A DNA stretch of 64,000 bases from Apiosordaria backusii (taxonomy: Eukaryota; Ascomycota; Sordariomycetes; Sordariales; Lasiosphaeriaceae): the NCBI GenBank assembly GCA_030549205.1, contig JAUKTV010000002.1:1302001-1366000 (forward strand), in the 5' to 3' direction. This document shows positions 35,211 through 47,534 of the stretch, in pieces; positions within the stretch are counted from its first letter, which is position 1, and every line of letters starts with the position of its first letter. The position numbers were made by a program, and so were the translations under genes. The notes beneath the pieces are model-generated. The model saw nothing but the letters and a program-made list of their open reading frames with translations. It was not told the origin of the DNA and made no database searches.

Positions 35211-36300
35211 TGCCTTCTATCTCGTTAAATCCTTAATATTACATTTATCCTATTACTTAGAATAACGCAGTGTAAAGAAGCATAGGGCCTTCTTATTAAG
35301 CAGAAACAACCTAGCTATCCTATATTGAAAATGAACGTAAATATTTAAAGTAGGAGCGGGATTAGTTTTGACTAGCTTTACATTAAACTACCTGTTAAAC
35401 TAGCTAGTAAGAAGCCTACTATTAAATCTTAATAGTAGGACTTTTAATTATCTAATTAGTAAAAAGCCTACTATTAAGAAATTAATGATGGAGTGCACCG
35501 TGGCACTACTTCAGATAGTGAGTGCAAAGATGATGTATTTTTGAAAGTGGGAGCCTGACTACCTGGCTAGATATCTGTGGTGCCAGGTCATGTGACCTAG
35601 GAATTATGTGCGTGCATATCCTTGCAATTAATATCTTAGTAGTAAGGCCGTAATTACCTAGCCAGAAGAGCCTATACTACCTAGGCACTTTTCCTTAAGA
35701 TAACTAATAAATTAACTAAGTTTGCACTTTAAGTAAGCTTATTTACAAAACTAGTAGGTAATATTAAATAAAAATACTGATAAAGGCCTAAGCTATCTGT
35801 AGTAATAAGTTAAGTTTAATATAAATATATATAGATATTTAAACGTAATCTAATTATTTAATTAAATCGTTAATAAAATAGATTCTTTATAATAATATAT
35901 ATATAATTTTCATTTTGGCTTTAAAGATCAGAGTGGTAAATATTTAAATATATAAAAAGATATACTTTATTATTATTCCGTTTAAAAGCTTAAAAATACA
36001 AACTTAATATACCGAAGTACCTATATTTTCTACAGTCCATTTTATTTTCAATTTTTATTTTCTATCAGCGTTTATATACTTTAAGTTTATTAGAAGACTT
36101 AGGGGTGTAAATATAGAGATAAGGAAAGAAATCTTCTTTAGATTTTAATAGTATGTCTTTTAAAAATAGTATTGGATTTTCTTTCGAAATAAGAGTCTGG
36201 GTATTCTTTTGCTTTCCCTTCTTATTACAGCCTAAGAGACATCTCTTGGTACCGGCGCCCGGCTAGGACAAAAAAGCTACTCGGGCTACGGATGTCCTCA
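35211..36300. repeat. AT-rich degraded repeat tract
   Basis: TA-rich DNA with a less mutated island at about 35485-35660 (GTGCACCGTGG..., CCAGGTCATGTGACC). The short direct motif CCTACTATTAA appears near 35415 and 35467. No coding motif was recognised. Composition switches sharply to normal at about 36230, marking the right edge of the repeat compartment. Confidence 0.5.
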
Positions 36301-36934
36301 AGGCTCAGTCAACATGACAATTTCAGACGACGGCAACTGGATCACGGTCACGTACAGCAAGTTCAGAACATATATTGGACTGAATCATCTTCCAACCGAA
36401 AAAGTCAGGAATGAGAATGAGAAAGGTGCGCTAGGCCAAACTGGGGAGTGGGGCTGTGTGTCCCCCACCATGGCAGGGGTCCTCTGGCGTGATGATCAGC
36501 TGTTGCTGTCTCTTCATTTATTTGTCTCGACTTTTCTCTGGAGTGACACAAAATTGCAAAACATTTTTGCGTGCCTTTCGCTATGAGTTCTTTCCATATC
36601 ATCCTTCAATTATTTAATTTCAATCCGCTGCCGCTGGCACATGACGGACAACAAGACTCGATACAGCTGAGGGACGATTTCGACTTTGTCCGGATAATCA
36701 CTGATTATGCATCTGCCACCAACCTTTAGTCGTGTGATTCGTGTCGGATTCTGTGTCGCACAGGGTTGCGAGAATGGCAGCTCATTATGCAGCTCGTGGT
36801 GTCGGATGGCGGCTATGCTGCTTCGCTGACCGGGGGTAGAGCCTCGTCAGGCCCAAAATATGACATCCAGTCCGGGACACCTCTCGAGCTGAATGCCAAC
36901 TTCGTCCTCCACCATCTCTTGGGTAACAGGCACA
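36301..36934. other. Upstream region of the CorA-like gene
   Basis: Normal composition. Short frames (such as 36314-36586) lack splice or domain support. It presumably contains the promoter of the gene starting at 36935. Confidence 0.4.
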
Positions 36935-39900
36935 ATGGAGAACGAGCAAACAGTGGATTTAGAGTGGCTTGCGGACCTCTCAAAAGGTAGAAAAGCTCCC
37001 CATCTTGTTCCACGTTGCACGCCAAGTCTAACATGAATATCAGGTCAATCATTCACCCACTTTATACAGTCTCAGCCTGCCAAGACGCTCGATTTCGGAA
37101 GCGATGGCTTCACAGCTTCACTGTCGGAGTGGGGTGAGCTTCTTCAACTTACTCGACCAGATCCAACATGCGGACTGGTTTTTGTGAGAGGTCAATATCC
37201 TGACAGCGCTGCCTCCATCCTCGCCCGAGCCCAGAGCCGCAACGTTTTTGGTGACAAAAGCAATGGAACCTTTGGGACTGAGCTAGTTCCACGAGATCGC
37301 GAGTCGCCGTCTCCATACTGGAACGTAGAGATTGATGACCGCAAAACTCAGGGTTGGGTCAATTTTCGCTGGCCCTATTCGCAGTATGAGCTGCTACACT
37401 GGGACATCGAGACCGACCTGAGCAGTGAGATGGGAAGCTGCGACACCATCTCATTTGTCAAAGACGGGACCCTTTTCCAGATTCATCGTTTGAATTGGGG
37501 AGTTGGTAGCTCAGCGAGCAGTAGCGAGCACCAGGACGATATGGCATACGCAAAATTCAAGATTGGGGGTCCCATCCGATTCGGGTGTCCATGCTCTCAA
37601 AACCCCGTGGAAGAAGATCTACAGACTGACATATTTGCCATCACCACCAACGGCAACACGCTTGTTTGCAGAAGCAACAATTATCGCACAAGACTAGAAA
37701 CGACTATCTCGGTTGACGGCATACCTCAGGTGCCCGCCCCTCTCCATTCCCACGACGCAGCAACAAAAGTTGAATGGGTTGACTTGACAAGCGAACATGT
37801 GGTCGACATTCGAGTGGGAGATGCCACATATGTGGTGTCAACCTACGCCCTGCGCGCCGATGATGAAGATGCGCACGGCACTTCGCTCCCGGCCGACCTC
37901 GCAGACTACCTCGGTGTCAGTCGGGGTTCGGTGAATATGTTTGATAGGCTATGGACCTCTCTCTGCGCCGCCAATTATGAGGCCATTGAAGCTGTGGAAT
38001 TTTGCGTCGTTGCGCGCTGCGTGGAACAGATATTGGGGGTCACGTCGATTCCAACATTGAGACCGCAACCAACAGATACAGGACTTCCAGATGGGTTTGC
38101 AGAAAGAGCACTGATCGGAAACATCATGACGTTTCAGTTTGTCGATGTTGAAAGCGCCTTGTAAGTCAATCCTGCCGCAGTCATGACAGAGTCAGACTCG
38201 TTTCACTGACATACCCTCCAGCTATCAAATACGCCTTCTAGCCAAGTTGCACCACTTCATTGAATCCAGAGATCTAAAGGAGGACTTTTTGCATCCATAT
38301 CTAGAGCTGGAAAAGATTCGATATGCATATCTCGAAAGACTCACTGCTGCCATTCAGTCCTCACTTGCCTGGTTGTTTGTGACAGATCTCAAACCCGGAA
38401 GATTGCTCCTCGCAGTACACAGCGAACCATCCGCCATCGCCGACGGCCCACTCTCTGAAAGATTGAAGAACTGCGCGGGCAAGCGATCGCGACTGACCTG
38501 GGACATGACATACAATCGTGGCTGCTATGCCACCATGGCCGCTTGGTACGCCTGCAGAATGTGCCCCTCGGCTTTTTCTAGACGATTCGTCGACGAGACC
38601 ATCGTTCCCAGGTTGCCCATCGCCTACCAGCTCGGCATGGAGCGGGCAGGCCGTGATAAGCAGCCAACTTCAAAGAGCAATGTGCTTCAGTGGCTGCATC
38701 TCAGCTCCATCCTGCTGCTCTACGACGAGCTGGGTTGCACAGAAAATGGCCTGGACATAAACATTGATGAAGTCAGGGAAACACAAGAGAGGTCTGAGAA
38801 ACATGTTTCACGTCTTAAAACAAACCAAGCTGGCGGCTGGAAAGCACACCATGACGAGTTGGACCGGGCCCTCCTCCTGGCGGATGAGATGGATCTCGAC
38901 CGACTTCAACACAACAGCAGATCTTACAACTTAGCAGTCTCACGAGTGAAGCAGACTAGGCAACGCATCCGTGATCGCAAACGCACCTCCAAGTTTTTGC
39001 CCGGGCCGAAGCCTTGGCTGGCTGCGAGAGGCCTCAGCAACGGACCCTGGGAGCTACAGTGCATTCACCACGAAGCGTACCTGCGCGTGGCGGATGTGGT
39101 GAATGTTCCATCCGCCCGAGATAGGCTGTTCGAGTTTCTCTTATCGGATTACTCTTTCATGACGTCTTGGGATTGGGCGGATAATGATATGGTGGGACGA
39201 TGGTGGGATATCCGGCCTGTTGCAATGGTCTGTGCTACCTTGCTGGATTTGAAGTTTGAAGGTGAGCTGGTTTCCACAGAGATTTTGTCAAAGTTCCAGT
39301 TCAACTGCTTACACATTACACAGGGAAGCTCCAAGCTGCGGAAGCCAAAAAGCCTCCCGCGGATGTTGAAGCCTCTCAGCTTCTTGACCGTCGAACGGAT
39401 ACCCTCAGATCCGATGACTTGGTCAACAGCGAAATTCTGCAACGGGGACCCAAAGCATCTGGAAATACCAGCGACACCACTACAGTGGAGTCACTCATGT
39501 TCAAACTCCTCCAGTCACTCGAAAACGCTCGGGAAAACGAAGGCCTTCGGTTGTTTGACTGGGTATCACAACGACCCTCAACGTCTTGCTTTCCCGTAGG
39601 TTACCTCTCCGCTTTCTCTACCGCCGACCCCTCGTCACACAATGGCCCTAATCGTTCTCTACCTTCGCCTTGAACGGACTCTTACAAGAGACCGCTTCAC
39701 ATAATGCGAACATGCGCCCTGTTCTTTTGGGACCTGACGACCCTTTTTTGTTTTGGTTTACGGATTTTAACTTCACGGTTTGTGTTCTAGGACTGGTATA
39801 GCGACAATCTAATAACCTCCTGGTTCCCGCCATCGCGTCTAGTACCCTTGGTCGCGCTCATACCGGAGCTGACGGAGTATTTTCGGGGGCAAGGTGCCCA

Positions 39901-41754
39901 ATTTTTATCTGGTCAACCACCGCCTAACGTCGCCATGACTTCTGACAAAGAATGCGAGGATTTGCGCCTCATCAATTTGTGGGATATTGCCCACGGGTCT
40001 ACCTCGAGCTTCGATTTCCGCATTATTGGAAGATCATGGACGCCGGCGCCCATACCAAACCATATACTATCTCCATACAACGCACTAAGGAACCGTCTCA
40101 ATAGTCTTTTACGGCTTGCCAACTTCAATCTTGCACGGACACAGCTAACGATAGGCTACCCGCGGTACTTCAGCTCGTAGACCTGGGCGTAAAGCACAGA
40201 ATTCTGTAAGACGCACCTCATGCTAGACTCGTAGTCGAGGTGTTTGCTGACTTGATTTCCTTAGCTTTTTCCCTACACTTACCCCCTTTCATGTATCCGG
40301 GCTCTCATATCTTTGGCACAGCGCCGCGAGTTTCAGAGATTATTTTGGGTCAATATCGCGATTTACTAATACTAGAAAAGGCGCAAAAGGATGGAAGACA
40401 AGTATCACCATCTCCCAGTATGTCCATGTCGCCCTCCGAAGTACCGAACTCATCTCACTACTAACAACTTTTCAAGCTGGATTCTTCGATCTGCAGCGGC
40501 AGTCAAGAGCGACAAGTACCCTGAGGTTCATCGCCAAAGTGGCAAATTTCCTCCTGACAATATTGCTCAGCTCGGGACTGCGATCGAGTCACAGTATGTT
40601 GTGGAAGAGAAATCATCGTCCATGGTGTTTACGGGACACCCTTCTGGTCGCCTGTGGATCTGTTCGGTCATCTCGCCTAGTGTTCAAAGGCATCTTCTAG
40701 ACTCGCTCATCTCCAACTATGCACGGCCGATACTTGATCGGTTCGTTCATCAGCCATCTACCGCAAGGTGTCTCATCTTCTTGATGTTTCTCGGATACCT
40801 TTGCGAGAACCTAGCGCTTGAGTATGAGAAGCTGCTGGCTCAGTTGGATAACATTATCGAAATCAGAGTTAGTTCATGGTTCAAATGTTGAGATGCAGGG
40901 GATATCGACTGACAAACATGCGAAACCCAGAACCGAACACTAGTTGAAGGTCTAGAAGACTGGTGGGGCACAGCCGAGGCCATCAACAAGCTTAAGAAGA
41001 TGCTGTGGGGATGGGACGCACTCAGAATCTTTAATGACAAGCTTTCAACTTCTCTAAGTCAAATCCAAAGGGCGCATGATGTCATGGAGAATGTTATCAA
41101 GCAGGTATGTCTCGACCACAGTGCTTAGTACTTGACTTGAGCTGCGCAGCGAGTAACCTTGCGGTCTAGGAAGCGTTGCATCAAGATGCAGAACTTGTCC
41201 AAGAGGCGAATACGGTTCTTGATGAGTTCCGGAAACGACACGGCATGCTCATAGACGTTCATGACAAAACGCAGCTCAAGATCAAGCAGGTCACTGGACT
41301 GAGGGATGGCATTTCAACTATTACGAATGTAGTTGACGCGCAGACAGCCCTGGCAGACAACAAAACGACAATCCAACAGGGCAACAATATCCGCACCTTA
41401 ACGTACATTACCATCGGCTATCTCCCACTCGGATTTGTCACGGTTAGTGTAAAGTGTGGTCTTGACCAGCTCATAACTGACACCTCTCTCTCACAGGGTC
41501 TCTATTCCGTCCAGCACGGGACCTTCATGAACTCGGCGACAGACTGGCAGTTCGGCGTCATGATTGTCCTTTTCTCTGTTGGCACTTGGGCCCTGGCCTA
41601 TGTTCTCGAAAAGGCATTGGTGCGCGTCGACTGGAACATCGTCAAGGGACACTTTGACCTGAAACGGCTGTCGGCAAAACCCACTCGATCTCGAGGTCAG
41701 AATCAGGGTGCAACTGGTGATGGCATCCCATTGACCGACCCCGACCTGGCGTGA
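36935..41754 (+). pseudogene. Large fungal CorA-like membrane protein gene with several lesions
   Basis: The start is ATG 36935 (MENEQTVDLEWLADLSK). Clean introns are 36987-37043, 38161-38221, about 39262-39325, 40418-40476, 40868-40930, 41105-41169 and 41443-41496, most with CTAAC- or CTGAC-like branch sites. The N-terminal ~900 residues match no domain I can name. The C-terminal part (ENLALEYEKLLAQLDNI onward) has coiled-coil heptads and ends with two hydrophobic segments, YLPLGFVTGLYSV and FGVMIVLFSVGTWALAYVL, as in fungal CorA-like (Mg2+ channel fold) proteins; the canonical GMN motif is not seen. Lesions: frame breaks near 39598-39690, at about 39790 and about 40160, a stop at about 40210 (RIL-stop-DAPHARLVVEVFADL), and another frame break between 40490 and 40600. 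The 5' half is intact, so decay is recent or the assembly has indels. Confidence 0.65.
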
Positions 41755-42657
41755 AAGCGTTGAGATCTTCGGCGGTATTTCCCGAGCTGGTAGCCGCTGA
41801 CTACAAATTGTGCGAACAAAATCCGGACACAGAGGGAGGAATGAAGATCCCAATGCATGAACGTTGCACTCCAGCCACGACTAAACAAGTAGTGGCTCCG
41901 CTGAGGTGGACAAGCACGCACGTGGAGAGGGTTGGGAAACGTGGTTTGGGGGCGAATAACCCTAACCCTTCACGGCATGGCCGCATCTTGGGATCGCCAG
42001 CAACTCCACAAGAGTGTCCATGCCGAGCACGCGAGCTGGGGCCATGGTTCCGGGACCGAGGATACCCACAGCATCTCGGCCGAGTCCCATTGGCATGTGG
42101 ATAACAAACAGGGGGCTCGAGCCACTCGGAGCTCTCTAAGCATCCTGGCACAAGCACCCCGTCCGCCGTTGACAACCGACGCCAGAATTACCCCTCAGCA
42201 AAACATCTAGACTCGACAGCTGACCCACCCTGGCCCCTGAAGCTAGCTGATCCTGTTTTCGTTTCCCAGTGAAAATAGCGAGCATACCACAGTAGAGCGT
42301 GCATGACGCTTTCATGGGAGTGGAGACACAAAATCCCCCCCTCGTGCTATCCCTTCAAGAGTGCACCGCCTGCTACCCGGGGCGGCACTTTGTGCTTTTC
42401 TCGGTTCCCCCATCCGAACACCCCTTCATCCCCAACGTCACGTCAACCCCGACTGCCCCCAAAGCTCGCCCCTATTGTCGGAGAGGCTTCTAGGCCAGGG
42501 GACATGGGCAAGCTTGGTGGTACTTGGCTAAGCGAATCTAACGTTTCCCTTCTTTTTTCGACCGAGACATATTCATAGTGTACATACATTCACCACCCTC
42601 ATTCTCTTCCCATCGATCGAAACCCGGCATCTTCAATTTTCGCACACTCACCCCGAC
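41755..42657. other. Intergenic, promoter side of the rhodopsin-domain gene
   Basis: No gene recognised. The last 60 bases before the ATG are C/T-rich, as usual in fungal promoters. Confidence 0.4.
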
Positions 42658-43878
42658 ATGTCGGTACCCAATCGTGGGACGGCCCTTCTCGCCGTCAACA
42701 CGACGGGCGCCATCCTCGCCGGCGTCACCTGCATACTACGATGTTTTGTTCGAACCAGAGTTGTGAAGGGATTTGGGTTGGATGACTGGCTAATGGCAGC
42801 TTCGACGGTGGGTAGGCCCAGAAGGAAAAAAGCAACCCAAGAACTGCTCTTGGCTAACCCTTGACTTCTTTGATGCAACGCGCAGGTCATCTACATTGCC
42901 TTCTGTGCCTTTTCCAACGTGGGAGTGCACCACGGAACGGGGAAACACAAGGCGGATCTCGACCCAGAAGAATACAAGACGGCGATGAACCGATGGTATT
43001 ATTGCTACCTGACCTATGCCGTCTCGATGATCCTCGTCAAGCTGTCCATCGGCTACTTTTTGCTGAGGGTCACCATCACCCGGCTGCACAAATGGATCAT
43101 TTACATCGCCGCCGCCATCACCTGCGTCAGCTGCCTGACGTTTTTCTTCCTGGCACTGTTCCAGTGCTACCCCATCAGCTACTTTTGGAACAAGGACCAA
43201 GAAGGGAAATGTATCGACATGAAAATTCTAACCGCGCTGGCAATCTTGTACAGCATTTTCTCCGTCATCACCGACTTGACCTTTGCCTTGCTGCCCGCGT
43301 GGGTGGTGGCTCAGTTGCGTATGGACCGCAAGTCGAAGATGGCCGTGATAGGACTGATGGGGATGGGATGTGTAGCCAGCGCGGCCGTCATTGTCCGGGC
43401 CCCCTACCTGCAGCACATGGCCTCAGAAGACTTTTTGTGGGACACGGCACCGATAGCGATCTGGAGTTCTGTTGAAGCGGCGCTTGCCATTACCGCCGGA
43501 TGCCTCGCCTGCCTGCAACCGCTCGTCAAGATGATCGGTGCCAGGCTCGGGCTTGCCATTTTCACTGCAACACCAAAATCCGGCCTGGGGAGCAACCTCA
43601 AGATGAACGGGGATATCTCTGTCAGACGATCCTTCACCAGGCGAACCGAGATGTTTTCTAGCGCCAACTACCGGGAGCAGCAGCAAAAGGGGGAGTTGGC
43701 GCTTCAACCGGGACTATCGGAGTACACGGCAAAGTGCTACGGGAATACGAGCGAGGAGGAGCTGAGGCCGGTGGAGAGGCAGCGTACGGAGACGACGCTG
43801 AGGAACGACTCGGAGAGGGACAATGGGAGCAAGGAGAGCATGCCGGGCGAGGTGTTGACGGCGAGGGAGATTAGCTGA
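42658..43878 (+). CDS. Rhodopsin-domain (PTH11/SAT4-like) seven-TM protein 1
   Basis: ATG at 42658. One 78-bp intron, 42808-42885, has GTGGGT donor, GCTAAC branch site and CAG acceptor. Stop TGA at 43876. The protein is 380 residues. Seven hydrophobic segments are visible at about residues 8-28, 45-62, 92-113, 120-143, 165-193, 203-222 and 240-262. The family signature is clear: FGLDDWLMAAS, KLSIGYFLLR, FQCYPISYFWN with a following C, TDLTFALLP, and a final SVEAALAITAGCLACLQPL. The tail after ~270 is cytoplasmic and hydrophilic. This is the fungal rhodopsin-domain family (PF20684), integral membrane proteins sometimes called PTH11-like. Some members act in surface sensing or signalling; this one's ligand and role cannot be deduced. 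Confidence 0.9.
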
Positions 43879-44452
43879 GGTTGAAGAGTTGGTTGGAAGA
43901 TGTTGGATTTCTTTTGTCGCATAACATATGTAATGATACCGTATACGCATGGATACCCACCCTACCTTACACTGCACTACACAAGCGCGTTGATGCTTTA
44001 GTCTTTTTTGTCTCACTTAGTTACATGTAGCTTTTCTGTCTGGAGGTTTTTTGCAGCGGCCAGGTTTTTATTTGGCGTGGCGTGTGTTTTGGAAAAGCTT
44101 TTGCAGTTTTTGATGTACATACATATTGACATACCGTAACATAGTTTTCATAGATTTAATTTGAGTGGAGCGATGATCATGTAATGTTGGTCATGAAGAA
44201 AGAAGCAGGAAGATTCTATTCAAGCTGTGTAGGTAGGTAAAGAGGGGAAACGAAGGAGATTGGCTAGATTGGCCGCCACCATCTTTTTAGCTGTCTCATG
44301 TAGCCCACGAACCTCCTTCCCCAACCTCCCCCTCCAAAGCATCACAATCGGACCGAAGATTTGTTTCACCACCTTCGCACGGCTCCCCAACAGTTTCATG
44401 TAGGACAAAAATCAGGCCTAGCAGAATGATAGTCACATAGTTTCCATCGAAT
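43879..44452. other. Convergent intergenic region
   Basis: Lies between the 3' ends of two convergent genes. T-rich and A-rich stretches (about 44040-44160) fit 3' UTRs. No gene recognised. Confidence 0.45.
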
Positions 44453-45091
44453 TTACCACCTAGTGGTGATAGCCCCTCTGCTGGTAGTAGCCCCAGCAGC
44501 CTTGACCGTGGGGGGCGGCGGGCTCGGGATGGCAAACGTCTGGGTTGTGGCAGGGACAGTGACGGTGGTGAAGATGTTGGTCTTGGTGACGGCTGGCACG
44601 GTGACGGTTGTGAGGATGAAGCTTTCTTCGATGATGGTGGATGCGGTGACGGTGATAATCTCTGTGACGTATTGGGCTGTGCTGGTTGGGTCAATGGCGA
44701 TGAGTGACAGGGTGCTCGTGGGACCGCCGTTGACAATCTCGGTGACGGATGGGGTGCTTGTGGGGCCGATGGGCCGGTCCGTGCTGGTCGGTCCGGGAAT
44801 TACGGGAGTCCCGCCGCATGCGCTTGTGGCCCGGGCGTTCGGGCGTCGAGTGGTCGTCTGTCCCTGGCCGGCGGCACTTGAGGGGAGGTTCTCGCACTGG
44901 ATAATGCTAGTTGGGAAGGGCAAGTCCACGGGGGTGCTGGTTGGGATTGGGACTTCGACGACGATGCCGGTGTTGGTCGGTGTGGGAACAACAATGGGGA
45001 CGCCGGTGTTTGTCTTTGTCGGGACGGGGATTGCAGCGGCGGCGGCTGTGGAGACGAGGCCTGCGAGGGCTGAGATGGTGATTAGCTTCAT
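44453..45091 (-). CDS. Secreted Ser/Thr/Pro-rich protein
   Basis: Start ATG at 45091, stop TAA at 44455-44453; 212 residues, no intron. Residues 1-19 (MKLITISALAGLVSTAAAA) form a classic signal peptide. The mature protein is dominated by Thr, Pro, Ser and Val, with repeated motifs of the PTPTNTG and GPTST kind early on and repeated LTTVTVPAVTKT / FTTVTVPATTQT units later. It would be heavily O-glycosylated, wall-associated or secreted. A TATAAAG box lies 85-91 bp upstream. No GPI-like hydrophobic tail is seen. It is not assignable to an enzymatic family; a cell-wall or surface role is inference. Confidence 0.75.
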   Translation of the reverse strand: MKLITISALAGLVSTAAAAAIPVPTKTNTGVPIVVPTPTNTGIVVEVPIPTSTPVDLPFPTSIIQCENLPSSAAGQGQTTTRRPNARATSACGGTPVIPGPTSTDRPIGPTSTPSVTEIVNGGPTSTLSLIAIDPTSTAQYVTEIITVTASTIIEESFILTTVTVPAVTKTNIFTTVTVPATTQTFAIPSPPPPTVKAAGATTSRGAITTRW

Positions 45092-45175
45092 GGTTTTGAA
45101 GTGCAAGGCTGTTGAAATTATTAGACGGTGGTGAAGATGATGGCTATCCGTTTTGAAGAGCAGATTCAAGCCGGT

Positions 45176-45182
45176 CTTTATA
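45176..45182 (-). promoter_or_regulatory. TATA-like box of the Ser/Thr-rich gene
   Basis: TATAAAG on the minus strand, 85-91 bp upstream of the ATG at 45091. Spacing is compatible with a fungal core promoter. Confidence 0.45.
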
Positions 45183-45870
45183 GAAGACTTTCCTCGCAGG
45201 ACAACTCCGCTTCATGACTTGACCCCTGAATCACATCATCAAAAACCAGAAACAAGGTTATTGCCAATTTGATACTACTGGTCAGAATAAATTCTATTTC
45301 TCAAGACGACAAAACACGGAGCAAAGAGACGATTGGACAATCGAAGCTTGGTGGATTATCCGCGTCACTGCTGAGCCAACAATACCTTGTGTGAACCAAC
45401 AGATGGGTCCAGTTCATCATGCCGAAGGCTCGAAACAGAGGCATTGTGAAAAGAGAATGCAGTTAAGTAGTATTGTCACGACCATTACTTGCCTATAGGA
45501 GACGCGTTGTATGCAGATACAAGGGTGCAACGACGGGAAAAGGAGGAATATGCCTGGAAGGGGCATCGTGTGATTCGTCACCACTACAGGGGTTTCAGTC
45601 TCGGTATGCTGTTGGCTAGACAGCCAAGACTTTCACCATAACAGGCACGCTGTGGTGTCAAGAACAGCTACAGAAAGGGAAATATCAGCCCTGAGTTAGG
45701 AAAAGCGAGATGGATGAAGTCTACAAGTCTTGCGTTCCGGGGATGATGACGCGGGACGCTTCAGAGATTCGGCGATTTGAGGGTCTCGTTGGATGAGCAA
45801 GAAACAGTGATCAAATCGCGAAGATCTCTTGAGTTGGACCTGAGATACCTTAATAGCCATATATCTCCTC
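45183..45870. other. Intergenic, no gene seen
   Basis: Normal composition, no long frames, no RNA gene recognised. Confidence 0.45.
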
Positions 45871-46383
45871 TCAAGCCCCTTTAGCCTTGGCCTCGCTTTC
45901 TTCCTTCAACTCCTTGATCCTCCTATGAACATCAACAAACACCAATCCATCCAGCACCTCCGTCACCTTTGTGATCTTCTCCCCATCCTCGCTAAAGCTG
46001 ACAAACCAGGAAACATCAAGCCTCACCTCCTCTTTTTCCCCGTTGGCCAAGTTCAAGTCATCAATGTACACTGTTCTTGCTGCACCTGTCTTTGTCTCGG
46101 GATCGACCACCAAGTGCGTGATGTCTACCGACTTGGTTCCGATGAAGCCGGCTTCATTGGCATATTGAGCCTCCCAGGTTGCCACGTCAAAGGCGAAATC
46201 CGGGGGTGCGCCTATGCTGGCGAGAAAGGATGCGGGCGCGATGAAACGGAGGCAGTCAGAGGAAAGGACGGAAGACACGAGTGAAGGGTTTTTGTGGGTG
46301 GTTGCGTCGATAGGGCCATGTATGAAGCGTGTGAAGGTGGATTTCAATTTTTGATGGGGGCTGGTGGTTGAGTGTGATGCCAT
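45871..46383 (-). CDS. NTF2-like/SnoaL-like small protein
   Basis: I chose ATG 46383 (MASHSTTSPHQKLKSTF); the frame is open further upstream but has no better ATG context. Stop TGA at 45873-45871; 170 residues. The layout fits an NTF2-like (SnoaL-type) fold: N-terminal helices (TFTRFIHGPID, VSSVLSSDCLRFIAPASFL), a middle region VATWEAQYANEAG, then strands (VDITHLVVD, AARTVYIDDLNLA, EEVRLDVSWFVSFSE, ITKVTEVLDGLVFVDVHRRI). The fold class is inferred from pattern and size, not a catalytic motif, so the function is open. The C-terminus is Glu/Lys-rich. A TATA-like box lies about 145 bp upstream. Confidence 0.65.
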   Translation of the reverse strand: MASHSTTSPHQKLKSTFTRFIHGPIDATTHKNPSLVSSVLSSDCLRFIAPASFLASIGAPPDFAFDVATWEAQYANEAGFIGTKSVDITHLVVDPETKTGAARTVYIDDLNLANGEKEEVRLDVSWFVSFSEDGEKITKVTEVLDGLVFVDVHRRIKELKEESEAKAKGA

Positions 46384-46527
46384 GGTTGCGTGAATGGTGG
46401 GAATTAAACTTGAGATAATTACAGACCGGAGGAGGACAAAGCACACCGACAAGACAGCGATGCAGGAAGAGGGTGATCGTGACAAAAGAGAACATAAGTT
46501 ATATTGCGGGGTCGAAGTATTTACCCC

Positions 46528-46535
46528 TCTTTATA
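46528..46535 (-). promoter_or_regulatory. TATA-like box of the NTF2-like gene
   Basis: TATAAAGA on the minus strand, 145-152 bp upstream of the ATG at 46383. Confidence 0.35.
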
Positions 46536-47435
46536 CCAGAAAGGTATCATGGTGACAACATGCCAATGTGATTATGCAGTTGGTTGTTGGTAGTATTGTG
46601 AGCCTGTCAAATCTTATGCCCCCTTTGGGCTTGCTTGTTGGCCTGTTTGGTTGATAGCTGTACTTGCAAACAGCATCCTTTGCCAGAGCAGCTGGGGACC
46701 AAAAGGAGCCATGTTGAGCTGCTGACAACTAAGCCATTTCTGAAGCGGAGAGAATTTAGTTATTTAGCTGCCTAGGTACCTAGGTACTTCCGAAGATATG
46801 TCGCTAAGGTGCGGTCGTGTTCGGTTGCCTAAGGAAGGTGATTCTTGGCGGAGAACTAAGCAATTTGTTAAGCTTCAGAGATTAAGTCCTAGGTATACAT
46901 GTTCGAGAGCGGGAGTTGGTGAAAGTTAACGCTGAAAAGGGCAATTGGCTCTTCTATGCAAAAAAAACCTGTTTAAATGTAGCATTCATCATTTGAAGGT
47001 ATATCTTTTGTCCCGCCTTGACCCCTTCACCCCGAGATTTTCTCGTTTTGCATGCAAGCCGTCTGATGTCAGCAGAGAATAGCGATAATACGACGTCAAA
47101 CGCACATGTCTGCCCTTGGCTCTCCACTACAAGCGAGGCTCTACCTGTCCGTCATGCGACTTATGCCAGGCACCGGCATACAACACTCAATACTACTATC
47201 GCTGGTTTGAGCCTCGGCACAGGAACGGTTCGAAATGCATCCAATGATATTACCAGCCAGACTGACTATGGTCTTGGAAAGTGGATAGAGAACTGTCAAT
47301 AGTGTCTCTCGCTTATATTGTATCCCTATAGGGATAACATGGGACAGCAGGTTGCATCCACAATGAGAAACCTAGTTCATGACATCTGGACTAAAACTGG
47401 AGATATCTTTCACTGAAGAACGGAATGAGAAAGTC
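46536..47435. other. Divergent intergenic region
   Basis: Separates the minus-strand NTF2-like gene from the plus-strand LysM gene. It includes the short repeat CCTAGGTACCTAGGTAC near 46772. Small frames (47018-47302) have no support. Confidence 0.4.
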
Positions 47436-47443
47436 TATAAAAG
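47436..47443 (+). promoter_or_regulatory. TATA box of the LysM gene
   Basis: TATAAAAG, 92-99 bp upstream of the ATG at 47535; a strong consensus match at a normal fungal distance. Confidence 0.55.
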
Positions 47444-47534
47444 GGTGACTACTTGCCCTACCTAGAGAACTCCAATTCATCACCATCCTCATTCCCAGCT
47501 TCATCTTCAAGCCTTCACTCAAACAATCCTCACC

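Noticed and set aside
36314..36586. 90-codon plus-strand frame near the compartment boundary
   Set aside because: No motif, and it cannot be spliced into the CorA-like gene, whose ATG at 36935 is well supported by the following intron.
44463..45134. 223-codon plus-strand frame rich in Val and Gly
   Set aside because: Mirror of the Thr-rich secreted protein on the minus strand, whose signal peptide and TATA box support the minus strand.
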